DNA from: Odontocerum albicorne
Lineage: Eukaryota > Arthropoda > Insecta > Trichoptera > Odontoceridae
Direction: 5' to 3'
DNA: 64,000 bases
Assembly: GCA_949825065.1 (NCBI GenBank)
Contig: OX463862.1
Location: 14,689,592 to 14,753,591, forward strand
This document shows positions 45,001 through 50,500 of this stretch, one piece after another. The translations under genes were made by a program, and so were the position numbers. Below the pieces are notes generated by a model. It saw only the letters and a program-made list of their open reading frames with translations, was not told where the DNA came from and did no database searches. Each line of letters starts with the position of its first letter. The first letter of the stretch is position 1.

Positions 45001-46691
45001 CAAATATTCAATGTAGATGAAACTGGTTTATTTTGGAAGAAGATGCCTAATCGTACATTCTTATCAAAGGATGAATCAGTTGCGCCTGGCCATAAACCTT
45101 CTAAAAACCGATTGACATTGCTTCTTGGTGGAAATTTAGCTGGTGATTTAAAATTGAAGCCATTGTTAGTTTATCAAGCAGAAAATCCTAGAGCATTGAA
45201 AGGGAAAGATAAAAAATTGCTTCCAGTCATTTGGAAATCCAATAAAAAAGCCTGGGTTACCGCTTTAATATTTAAAGATTGGTTTACTTCACATTTTGTA
45301 CCAGCAGTAAAACATTATTGTGAAGTTAATAATTTACCATTTAAAGCATTATTAATCTTAGATAATGCTCCAGGACACCCAAAATCTCTACAAAATTTAT
45401 ACCCAGAAATCAATGTAGTGTTTCTTCCCCCCAATACTACGTGTCTCATACAACCCATGGACCAAACGGTGATAGCTACGTTTAAACGATATTATATGCG
45501 GTCGATCATGAATCAGGCCATCAAGGCAACTGAAATGGAAGGTGGGCCCACATTAATAGATTTCTGGAAAAATTATAACATATGGAATGCAATAAATAAT
45601 ATTGGAGATGCATGGGCTGAAATAAAAGAGTCAACAATGAAAGGTTCGTGGAAGCAACTATGCCCACAGATGATGAGTGATTTTCAAAATTTTGATGATA
45701 CCCCAGAAACCATAACTCTTGAAATAGTTCACCTGATGAATGAACTAAGCCTTGAAGTCAATAGCGAAGATGTTAATGAATTGATAGAATCACATTCTGA
45801 ACCATTGTCAAATGAATTTCTTATGGATCGTCACGAGAATGAAAATTCTAGTTCATACGTACAAAACGAAAGTGAGGAAGAAGAACCAGAAGAAATACCC
45901 AATACCTTAACATTAAAAAACTTGAACGAAGCTTTAACACATATTGAGAAATTTTTAAATATTATAGAAGAATGTGACCCAAATGGAGAACGCATATCTA
46001 AAGTGCGTAGGGAGATCCATAATAGCACTGCGTGTTACAGAACTCTCTATGAAGAAAAGAAAAAAAATAATAAAATACAAAAAACTCTTGACAATTTCGT
46101 TAAAAAAATATAATTTCAATTTAATATGTACTGAGTAATTTTTGACAAATAAAATTTTTGAAGTATATACAATCTTTGGTGTTTTTTTTTCTTCCCTCTA
46201 CTTTCGAACATTTAACTTTCGCACACATTTTCAGGAACCAATTATGTGCGAAAGTCGAGGTTTGCCTGTACTCGTATATGTTCCTTGCGGATCTGTTAAC
46301 TCCGCATGATACGAGTATATAACGTAACATATGTATGTAAGTTGTTAAAAAAAACTTTGGCCACGTATTTCGTTTAGCAAATAAGGTTGTTTTTTACATT
46401 TGTCGCTACAAGAAATCCTTGAAACATCACCTAATTTCAATTATGATCATAAAGAACGTGAATCCTTCAACTAAAATAAACTCAAATTCGTTTATTTTTT
46501 TTCTGTTGCAGTATGACTCCGGCAATCCTATCTTATGGGAAAACTCTTCAAACAAAAAGCTATATGTGGTGGGTATCATGATTGGAGGGCACGGTTTAGG
46601 CATTACAAGACCTGGTGTCAATACTAGGGTATCGGAACATCTTGTATGGATTGTTAAAAATGCAGTTGGAGCATCGTTCTGCAGCACTTGA
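26904..46691 (+). CDS. Gene B: degenerate CUB/S1 protease paralog (9 exons)
   Basis: Exons 26904-27008, 28403-28543, 29688-29814, 33046-33152, 36023-36206, 37560-37623, 38709-38842, 42134-42294, 46512-46691 keep frame and give about 400 residues plus TGA. Residues 1-26 form a signal peptide, 27-160 the CUB-like region, then an S1-like domain with the triad retained (SAAHC His199, YDIGL Asp249, DSG Ser344). Relative to gene A it lacks TRIVGG at the exon 4/5 junction; GWG reads GRN; pocket Asp189 is Ser338; Cys191 and Cys220 are Leu340 and Leu370; DSGGP is DSGNP. It may be a non-proteolytic serine-protease homolog or have changed activity; the complete frame and good splice sites argue against a dead pseudogene. 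Start choice: ATG 26904 is in frame with a good signal peptide. Confidence 0.85.
27072..27145 (+). mobile_element. SINE C head (tRNA-like)
   Basis: GGCTGTGGTCTAACGGTTAG (A box TGGTCTAACGG) and CCAGGTTCGATACGTGAC (B-box-like). Sister of the minus-strand copy at 10295-10372. No matching acceptor stem, so not called a tRNA gene. Confidence 0.55.
27395..27641 (+). repeat. 31-bp minisatellite, 8 copies, gene B intron 1
   Basis: CATAGATGACAACCATACTC then GATCACAAAGT repeated nearly exactly; one unit lacks a base. Confidence 0.95.
27707..27881 (+). mobile_element. SINE A
   Basis: GACGTCCGTAGCGTAGTAGG, GGTTGTGGGTTCGATTCTCG (B-box-like), TCTGGTTGGTTGTAGAGATT and TAGCAATAAATCC in the usual order. Confidence 0.75.
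27923..27998 (-). mobile_element. SINE A tail, minus strand
   Basis: TACAGTTCAACCTAGCGGGT ... ATCTTCTAGCCAACCAGAAA is the reverse of the SINE A 3' part. Confidence 0.65.
28403..28543 (+). CDS. Gene B exon 2: CUB-like, first half
   Basis: 47 codons after TTGATTTTCAG: VTVGTTYSVRSPNYPNNYG, CRWQATCP, CRLNCQIVNIPA; donor GTAAGT, phase 0. Confidence 0.93.
29047..29074 (-). repeat. Hammerhead-like core in a dispersed repeat (P2)
   Basis: On the minus strand CTGACGA is followed by AAGACGGAGGTCTT (a perfect 5-bp stem with a GGAG loop) and then GAAA. The order fits the CUGANGA-stem II-GAAA hammerhead core. No second copy of P2 was seen in the window. Confidence 0.5.
29255..29600 (-). repeat. Repeat family R, minus strand
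   Basis: CACGTATCGGAAGATCAACA, TGGTAACTTTTCTGCGGTTT and ATATGTTTTTTAACATATGC reverse-match 1040-1170 and parallel 52905-53095; 29525-29600 (GCGCTTCACAAATTGTC) is the family's GCGCCGTTT end in reverse. Confidence 0.65.
29688..29814 (+). CDS. Gene B exon 3: CUB-like, second half
   Basis: 127 bp, phase 0 to 1: TTNCSGDKLLVSKIGDATL and YCGRGSINVLS; donor GTAAGG. Confidence 0.93.
29866..29975 (+). mobile_element. SINE A-like head, decayed
   Basis: CCGTGGCTTATTTAGCAAGA and TTTTAAGTTCCATTTCCGAT, then GGATCCCTGTCTGGTTTC, in SINE A order. Confidence 0.5.
30389..30911. mobile_element. PIF/Harbinger-like MITE copy 1 (523 bp, TSD TTA)
   Basis: Ends GGCCGAGGCCACACC and, inverted, GTGTGGCCGAGGCC. TTA is at 30386-30388 and 30912-30914. 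No transposase. Copies: 33233-33743 and a short form at 40766-40962. Confidence 0.75.
31000..31130 (+). repeat. LINE L8 3' UTR fragment
   Basis: CTAGTTTACTGGGGACACGA, GGCAACAAACCCAGATCC and TATTTCTTGTCATGTGTAAA, ending in AATAAATAAATAAA, match 60070-60236. Confidence 0.7.
31133..31256 (+). repeat. Exact 62-bp tandem duplication
   Basis: TAGGTTCACTTTTGTGTTGG ... AATGTTGTGTAATC occurs twice back to back with no differences seen, so it is recent. Confidence 0.95.
31335..32060 (+). mobile_element. LINE L5 fragment with polymerase active site
   Basis: Plus strand gives RYTDDTTLI (polymerase YXDD box), VVTDFAYSGSCIKNNGGCEA (thumb region), then fragments GILPMHW... and RTRWGIPMHWTDQVRD in shifted frames. 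The sequence GTAACTGCACTGCCCTTCGA matches another copy near 49160. Frames are interrupted. Confidence 0.75.
32672..32846 (-). mobile_element. SINE B, minus strand
   Basis: Minus strand: GAGGTGCATGACCGCGCGGT, CGCACTGGACTTCCGTGTGG, with a decayed B box; same orientation as the two other copies. Confidence 0.7.
33046..33152 (+). CDS. Gene B exon 4: CUB end and linker
   Basis: Phase 1 to 0 between TTCTTTCAG and GTAAGG. Ends CSCGWRKR, a basic run at the place where gene A continues with its activation site. Confidence 0.9.
33233..33743. mobile_element. PIF/Harbinger-like MITE copy 2 (TSD TAA)
   Basis: Matches 30389-30911 across its length (GACATTGGGGAGCGGTTGAG, ACTAACCAATTTCATTACAA). Left end GGCTAAGGCCACACC; the right end is slightly mutated. 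TAA at 33230-33232 and 33744-33746. Confidence 0.75.
34197..34655. repeat. P1 repeat with a ~125-bp perfect-looking palindrome
   Basis: 34197-34313 is P1 in minus orientation with a hammerhead-like core (34287-34313). 34386-34516 (GGCAGGAGACAACTTCAGCA, GCAGCGGTAAGATATTGGG, CACTGACTTGGACA) returns in reverse at 34519-34655. So two P1 copies are joined head to head. Confidence 0.8.
35152..35393. mobile_element. Tc1/mariner-type MITE, 242 bp, TA TSD
   Basis: CAGTACCCGGCGGTAAGTAA and ACACATCGGGCTTAAG are mirrored at the right end, with similarity continuing inward for about 95 bp (TTTGTAGAGCGTCGTCT in both arms). TA duplicates at 35150-35151 and 35394-35395. Confidence 0.85.
35558..35738 (+). 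mobile_element. SINE A, with tail
   Basis: CAACCTCCGTGGCCTGGTGG (A-box region), GATTCGATCCCCGCTGG (B box), GGTTAACACTTAGGGCC and TGGTTGGTTGGAAGAGATTT, then CACATGGCAATAAAC. Confidence 0.85.
35744..35890. repeat. Inverted repeat just before a candidate splice acceptor
   Basis: Arms: AAAGAAAAAGGCACGCATTC, AAACAAAATCGCATTTTAAT, mirrored at about 35833-35885. The right arm supplies a long T-rich stretch before TTTTTGCAG (35893-35900). Confidence 0.8.
35901..35975 (+). other. Possible cassette exon in gene B intron 4
   Basis: 75 bp open in phase 0, flanked by TGTATTTTTGCAG and GTAAAT. It would insert 25 acidic-rich residues ending CLR between RKR and FNNNR without breaking frame. It has no IVGG and no known homology, so it is speculative. 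Confidence 0.25.
36023..36206 (+). CDS. Gene B exon 5: catalytic His, no IVGG
   Basis: After ACCTGTTTCAG the frame reads FNNNRNEYPMIAGLVD, so it aligns with gene A from its VNEYP onward but lacks six residues (TRIVGG). It carries SAAHC (His199) and ends phase 1 at a GTAAGT donor, where gene A has GCAAGT. Confidence 0.85.
36395..36600 (-). mobile_element. LINE L1 fragment, minus strand
   Basis: TTTCTCATACTTTCTACGTT, CTTGATCCAATCATATTTTT and CTTGGTCTTCCTC are the reverse of L1 3' ends. Confidence 0.7.
36770..36925 (+). repeat. ~19-bp tandem repeat, ~8 copies
   Basis: TATATTTTATTATTTGCCA units with one or two base changes (GTCAT, TACCAT). Confidence 0.9.
36930..37090. repeat. Dispersed repeat shared with 12690-12790
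   Basis: ACACAAGTAAACGTTAAGAG, AAAATCTGATG and TTTAAAAAGGCACCCTGAAC recur at 12690-12790; unknown class. Confidence 0.45.
37560..37623 (+). CDS. Gene B exon 6
   Basis: 64 bp, phase 1 to 2, between TATTTTTCAG-like acceptor and GTGAGT: IAITGSQSIRAAQFIKHPSY. Confidence 0.85.
37870..38080 (-). mobile_element. LINE L6 C-terminal fragment, minus strand
   Basis: The minus strand gives VDFIDSPLCSCRTVQTVGHI then VEECPMHHISSREDWRKF, with C-X-C...H...C, a LINE C-terminal motif. In gene B intron 6. Confidence 0.75.
38285..38625 (+). mobile_element. Jockey-like LINE fragment
   Basis: TITDLSIMSNSKITFD, then VLGFVKASRAFGK and NSIVHSRLECI, the region after the polymerase active site, as in 5450-6043 but in plus orientation and with stops. 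Confidence 0.7.
38709..38842 (+). CDS. Gene B exon 7: catalytic Asp
   Basis: 134 bp, phase 2 to 1: GLDYDIGLVKTAESIL with Asp249, then SPACLPFSQTQKTF; donor GTATGT as in gene A. Confidence 0.92.
39480..40017 (+). mobile_element. LINE L2, longest copy
   Basis: KMSVKLKGKVYQTIVRPALL, YGSECWTMYNSYSRQLETA, MRML then stop, then LRDKIKSSRIRGSLG and GRRAPDHIVN; ends GGAGCCAGGGAGAAGAAAG. Intron 7 of gene B. Confidence 0.85.
40510..40725 (+). repeat. Repeat family R, plus strand
   Basis: ACAGTTTATATGGCGCCGTT, CTAACTTGGTATTTAACCC, then ACTTCCGATAGAGC and AAAAAAACATATTGGATAAG. Confidence 0.65.
40766..40962. mobile_element. PIF/Harbinger-like MITE copy 3, short form (TSD TTA)
   Basis: GGTCTCGGCCACACAGGTAG, GAGCCTCGCTTGGTGCTTAG at the left are mirrored at the right for over 60 bp. 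TTA at 40763-40765 and 40963-40965. It is the terminal part of the longer copies. Confidence 0.85.
41275..41345 (+). mobile_element. SINE A tail
   Basis: ATCTGGTTGGTTGGAAGAGA, TTGCCGCCTGGCAATAAGCC, CGCCAGATTG; 3' part only. Confidence 0.7.
41690..42078 (-). mobile_element. LINE L7 C-terminal fragment, minus strand
   Basis: The minus strand reads YLGHVLRGAKYKLLHRIIRG, KIECRRGVGRRQISWLCN, YWTGIRSVGDLF, then AGDKDAYSQVIFNVGG; the standard LINE C-terminus. It ends about 58 bp before gene B exon 8. Confidence 0.85.
42134..42294 (+). CDS. Gene B exon 8: altered pocket segment
   Basis: 161 bp, phase 1 to 0, after TTTCTAG: GRNTTASEEDDHNC, VSLQVIDKDTCAAATG, RIMCTYMSDEGASLLQ. Compared with gene A, GWG is GRN and the GKDTCQ pocket segment is GASLLQ. 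The 168/182 cysteine pair is kept. Confidence 0.9.
42785..43335 (-). repeat. P1 repeat, long copy, minus strand
   Basis: Minus strand core: CTGATGA, AGGTGAAAACCT (perfect stem II with GAAA loop) and GAAACCGG (42881-42907). Continues to sequence shared with the 34386-34655 palindrome (ATTGTGGGTGGAGGGAGGC, GAACATCTGACAAATACATT). No coding region seen. Confidence 0.75.
43757..43945. mobile_element. Small MITE-like element
   Basis: TAGGGATGGGGTA at the left and TTACCCCATCCCT at the right, about 190 bp, interior rich in AATCGATTTT. No clear target duplication. Confidence 0.5.
43989..46268 (+). mobile_element. Intact Tigger/pogo element, 2.28 kb, TA TSD
   Basis: The left end CAGGCGAACCTCGACTTTCG and the right end, inverted, CAGGCAAACCTCGACTTTCG differ at one base. 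TA is at 43987-43988 and 46269-46270. The ends carry repeated ACTTTCGCAC motifs. It encodes one uninterrupted transposase (44434-46113) and lies in gene B intron 8, same strand, ending 243 bp before exon 9. Confidence 0.95.
44434..46113 (+). CDS. Tigger/pogo-like transposase (559 aa), intact
   Basis: Order of domains: CENP-B/psq-type helix-turn-helix around residues 20-70 (KMDIIKRSENGESFASIGRS, YDINRSTICSILK); second, Tc5-type DNA-binding region about 90-170 (GWFSNFKTRYSLRNIKFTGE); DDE nuclease about 185-400. Catalytic Asp195 (IFNVDETGLF), Asp310 (LLILDNAPGHP) and Asp343 (LIQPMDQTVIATFKR), a DD32D spacing typical of Tigger. The C-terminus is acidic (residues ~450-500) and then Lys-rich. ATG at 44434 is the first in frame. 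Gene-free of stops, so probably recently active. Transposase cuts and pastes the element at TA sites. Confidence 0.95.
   Translation: MSEKRKNCEVNIAKKKPRTHKLHTIETKMDIIKRSENGESFASIGRSYDINRSTICSILKNKNKIKEYVKNCGNISSKIVSKKHGIVIDEMEKSLMYWISDQNQKDVPLSTSEIQARAISLHNDWKARLKNDSDTVFHASNGWFSNFKTRYSLRNIKFTGESADADKDAAKDFIPSLSKIIEDGEYTSSQIFNVDETGLFWKKMPNRTFLSKDESVAPGHKPSKNRLTLLLGGNLAGDLKLKPLLVYQAENPRALKGKDKKLLPVIWKSNKKAWVTALIFKDWFTSHFVPAVKHYCEVNNLPFKALLILDNAPGHPKSLQNLYPEINVVFLPPNTTCLIQPMDQTVIATFKRYYMRSIMNQAIKATEMEGGPTLIDFWKNYNIWNAINNIGDAWAEIKESTMKGSWKQLCPQMMSDFQNFDDTPETITLEIVHLMNELSLEVNSEDVNELIESHSEPLSNEFLMDRHENENSSSYVQNESEEEEPEEIPNTLTLKNLNEALTHIEKFLNIIEECDPNGERISKVRREIHNSTACYRTLYEEKKKNNKIQKTLDNFVKKI
46512..46691 (+). 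CDS. Gene B exon 9: catalytic Ser and stop
   Basis: 180 bp after TTCTGTTGCAG: YDSGNPILWENSSNKK, VVGIMIGGHGLGITRPGVN, ending FCST and TGA. The nucleophile Ser344 is present; the Gly after DSG is Asn, and Cys220 is Leu. Confidence 0.93.
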   Translation, partial: YDSGNPILWENSSNKKLYVVGIMIGGHGLGITRPGVNTRVSEHLVWIVKNAVGASFCST

Positions 46692-46784
46692 AATTTCAAC
46701 TCATAATAAATCTTACCTCAGCGTAATGCTATAGGACATATTAATAGCAAGACCATTTATTGTAAATTTATTTGGATACATTTT

Positions 46785-46835
46785 ATATAACTATCGATGG
46801 TGTACCTCAAGGTTCGGTTTTTAGGCCTATTTTAA
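46785..46835 (+). mobile_element. LINE polymerase box fragment downstream of gene B
   Basis: ATCGATGGTGTACCTCAAGG encodes IDGVPQGSVFRPIL, the VPQGS-LGP box of LINE polymerases with changes. It starts about 95 bp after the gene B stop, possibly inside its 3' UTR. Confidence 0.6.
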
Positions 46836-46849
46836 AATGTATACTATGA

Positions 46850-46855
46850 AATAAA
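46850..46855 (+). promoter_or_regulatory. Candidate polyadenylation signal of gene B
   Basis: AATAAA, about 160 bp after the stop codon, followed by AATAAATTAAAAT. Earlier near-matches exist (CATAATAAATC at 46701-46711), so the site is uncertain. Confidence 0.35.
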
Positions 46856-47089
46856 ATAATAAATTAAAATCCAGGTTCTTTGAAATAATTGATTGAAAAT
46901 AAAAAAAATAACATATTTGAGCTTGATTTAGTTATTGGATATTCTTTATAATAAAACTACATTAATTTTAAGTATGCCACATATTTACGGTTAATTTGGA
47001 TGTTGAACAGATTTTTGTGCAAATATCAACCCTTCGAGTTAATTTTAGGATGTCTACATTCCACCCCAATATTACTTGATTGTTTACAA

Positions 47090-47690
47090 GCATCACTGTG
47101 TAGAAATTGATTTTTTACAATGCTTAATCACTATCCGGATGCTAAAATAATTGTCTATGGTGACTTTAACCAACTACATATTGACTCGAATTCTGAATCA
47201 TACCTGTTGTGTGAAAATTCATAGGAGTTGCTTGATATGATGCACTTCACAGGCCTATCGCAATTAAACAGTAATCAGAATGCGAGTGGGCGACTTTTTT
47301 ACTTGGTGTTTGCTGAGGAAAACTTGACGACTTAGCACTTTCACCCTGTAGACTCACATCGTCTTCCTTTAAATGTTTCTGTTCAAAACATAACGGGGGA
47401 TTTTCTGTCTTCTAGATCGATGAACAAATTTGACTTTCATGGGGCACGTTACAACATTATGAATGAGCACTTGTCTAATGTCGATTGGTTTTTTTATAGA
47501 TATTGACGAAATAAACCGGAGTGTCGATAATTTTTATGAGAAAATTAAAGGACTTGTAGACAAGTTTACTCCTAGGATTCGAAGTCGATACGATGCCTTT
47601 CCAATTTGGTTCTCGAGTGATTTGAAAAAAAATAGTAATTACTAAGAAGATCACCCATAAGGAGTATAAACAATCAGGAACCTATAGTAG
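47090..47690 (+). mobile_element. Jockey-like LINE endonuclease fragment
   Basis: MLNHYPDAKIIVYGDFNQLH (the GDFN motif of the LINE endonuclease), then broken frames through NVSVQNITGDFLSSRSMN to NRSVDNFYEKIKGLVDKFT and YDAFPIWFSSDLKK, the linker before reverse transcriptase. Confidence 0.85.
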
Positions 47691-47744
47691 TTATATCCTT
47701 TTTTTTAATTGGGAGTCAGATGCTAATTGATTTGTGCTGGGTGT

Positions 47745-48310
47745 AACAATGAGTATCCAGCAGAAATATATGGGTGTAATTAGTTTGGAATTAGCTTTCT
47801 GACCAATGAGTGCCAGAAAAGACACTTCCGAATATCTGAGCCTTGAAGTGGAATCCCGCGTGTCTTTCGAGGGCTTTTGAAGAACTTTTTTGAACTGGTT
47901 TTTAATTGAGTATTGTGTTTTTTTATACTATGTTTGTGATTTTTCCCCGCACTTTTTAAGGATTTGTAAGTTGTACTTGTCTAATTCTGTCTTTTATATT
48001 TTGTTTTCAATTTGTATTTTGTTTTTTTTTTTAAATTTGTTTTTCAATGGTTTGTCTATTGTGTCTGTATTTTTAGACTGTGCTCCTATGGACGTCCCCG
48101 TATTGTGTTGGTAATATGTGATTTTACGATTTGATACCTGTTTTATTCTAAATATTTTTATTGTAATTGGGTAACAAAAAAAACTTTTTTTTTTGTATAT
48201 TCTATCAAACTTGATATGTTGAGCACTCAGTACTGGCTCTTTTATTTTATTTTTGCTATTTTCGTTGTAAGGTACACTTTACCGTTTACTTATACTCGTA
48301 AATAAATAAA
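47745..48310 (+). mobile_element. LINE 3' UTR repeat, copy 1
   Basis: GTGCCAGAAAAGACACTTCC, GTGTCTTTCGAGGGCTTTTG, ATTTTACGATTTGATACCTG and GGTACACTTTACCGTTTACT recur in order at 55480-55985. It ends in AATAAATAAA, suggesting retroposed 3' ends. Confidence 0.7.
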
Positions 48311-48740
48311 AATATTTACATAAAAATCCGACCGACTGAACTTATGTACTCGTATTTGAGCCCTATAAAAATGAAAGTGGAATATTCTTATCTTTATGTG
48401 CATGCACAATTATACAGCTGTTCAAAAGTGTATTTTATAGTCATTGTAATTAAAGGAAAAAGAACCCAACTCATAAACATATTTTTTGTCAATTAGGAAT
48501 ATCAAAAAAATTTGATCAATAACGTATGTGTAAAAATATTAAGACAGTTTTATTAAATTTTCATGATTAAATTCAATGGTAATAAAAATTGTTTCATACA
48601 ATGCGATATGATATTTTCTTAATTATTTTAGTATTAATAAAAAGTGGATTTGGTGATTTTTGCATACTTTGACATATACGTCCATTTAGTTGACATAAAT
48701 GCCTCCATTCTCGAAGAACTCACCGACAGATTGTCTAGAA

Positions 48741-49036
48741 CAGTGCTTCCCAAATTGGGGGCCGCGGGATTTCTCGTGGGGGTCGCGAAAATATTCAGTA
48801 CAAAGTACAAATATTCATGTGAGTATTAAATTGTTTCATGTGAGTATAGTTTTTATTTAAAAAAAAAAGTTTTTAAGCAAGTTCCTATAATTTTGTGTTG
48901 AATATAAATATGTGTATTTTAATTGTAATAATTATTGCCAAATAAATCTTCAACTATAAAAAAAATGTTTGGGGGGGGGGGGATTAATTACTTCAGATTT
49001 AGGGGGCCGTTACATGAAAGTAATTGGGAAGCACTG
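48741..49036. mobile_element. hAT-type MITE, 296 bp
   Basis: CAGTGCTTCCCAAATTGGGG at the left; the right end reads GTAATTGGGAAGCACTG. Flanks GTCTAGAA (48733-48740) and CTCTAGAA (49037-49044) match at 7 of 8 bases. A G-run (48969-48982) lies inside. It is inserted in an L5 LINE. Confidence 0.8.
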
Positions 49037-49044
49037 CTCTAGAA

Positions 49045-49290
49045 TATTATTTCGGCACATTGCTCGTAGGAAACAGTTTGAAGAGGTTTGTGGTTACTGG
49101 AAGCGTGGAAGGACGACACACAAGAGGAAGAGTCCCAATTCGTTGGACTGACCAAGTGAGAGATGCAACTGGACTACCCTTAACAACTGCCCTTCGAGCC
49201 ACGGAGTGCAGGGGTGGCCGGAGAGGAGTTGTCAGAGGCTATCATGTGAATCACGATCCTGTCATGAGCTACACAAAATAATGATGATGA
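49045..49290 (+). mobile_element. LINE L5 3' fragment
   Basis: FRHIARRKQFEEV, VTGSVEGRHTRGRVPIRWTD, QVRDATGLPL; continues LINE text interrupted at 48740 (LEELTDRLSRT). Compare 31800-32060. Confidence 0.8.
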
Positions 49291-49629
49291 GTTGACAAAA
49301 CAAATTCAAAATTAAAAAATCTGAACTTTCTTAAATTTTCTCAACTTCTTAAAACTATTTATTATGTGTTGGATTATCATTACTATATTAGTTCCAGGTT
49401 CGATTTATGATGCCACCCGAAAAATTATAATAGTGTCCCAGTCAAGTATGAGAGTTTTGTTGTTCCTTTACATTTGGTAGTATTACTAACATGTGCGATG
49501 ACAAACTGCTTGTTTCGTGCCTTCTCGAAAGGTTCTAAACCTAAAGACTCGATTAAACTGCTGAAGACAATGTTGTAAAAAAGTTTGTGATACAATAACA
49601 AAGTAAATAACTACCCCACGAGAAGTTAC

Positions 49630-49995
49630 GATGAATTTCGACTTCCAAAAACCAAAATGACCAAACTCAAAATAATCTGTACCACAAGGATTTAAAATTT
49701 TTCAACAAAATACCAAAAAGTATTCAAGAAGCCATCCGAACTTTCTGTTGTCTATGCGTTTTACATGTTTTAAAAATATTTATGTTGAGATGAAAAAAAT
49801 AAATATATATCAATGATTTAAAAAAAATTCAAACTGCATGCAATTCTGGGACACTGCGTAGTCTAGTCACCTTTACAGAATGGGTATTGTAGAGAATTTC
49901 GATTGCAAATGTGGTATGGATGATGAAACTATATACCATATATTTTTCGATTGTTCTTCGCGAGACAGGTTTAATGTACTAAAATCAATATCTTG
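49630..49995 (+). mobile_element. LINE C-terminal fragments
   Basis: 49690-49790 encodes LYHKDLKFFNKIPKSIQEAI (LINE ORF2 tail), and 49876-49994 encodes GIVENFDCKCGMDDETIYHI followed by FFDCSSRDRF, the C-X-C...H...C motif. Confidence 0.7.
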
Positions 49996-50169
49996 ACCGC
50001 GTCCAATGAATGTTGCGTTTCATCTTTCTTCGTGGAACTTTTCAACTAAGGTATAGATCGATTGTTAAATTTTTTAAACTTAATCAGTTGAAACTTATTA
50101 TTATCTAGGTTTACCATTTTTTTTAATTAGTTTTATTATAATGACTCAAATAATTGCATAATCACTTTA

Positions 50170-50375
50170 ATTTGGTTGCATCCTAGTTTGAGAGGATTCC
50201 CTATTAAAAAAAATGTTCAGTTTATAAGGAGTATATTACAAAGTACAAAAGATGCTAAATGCCGTCTCTCGAGAAATATTCTTTACGGTGAGCCGACGGA
50301 AGACAGAAGAAGCACGATGGGCAGCGCAGGATATATAAGTAGGTTACTCACGATATGCTTAAAAACATTATTATA
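50170..50375 (+). mobile_element. Probable retroelement fragment
   Basis: A 66-codon frame with RLSRNILYGEPTEDRRSTM resembles the LINE segment RNILYGEL...RGRP; too short for a family call. Confidence 0.35.
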
Positions 50376-50500
50376 ATATTAATGTTCCGCACAACTGGCA
50401 CCACACAACAATAGAATGGTGCAGTTAGAGACCCAATAGAGAACGTAGATAAGCTACAAGTACTAAAGCTCCTTGCCCTATATGCAACAGGATTTGCCTA

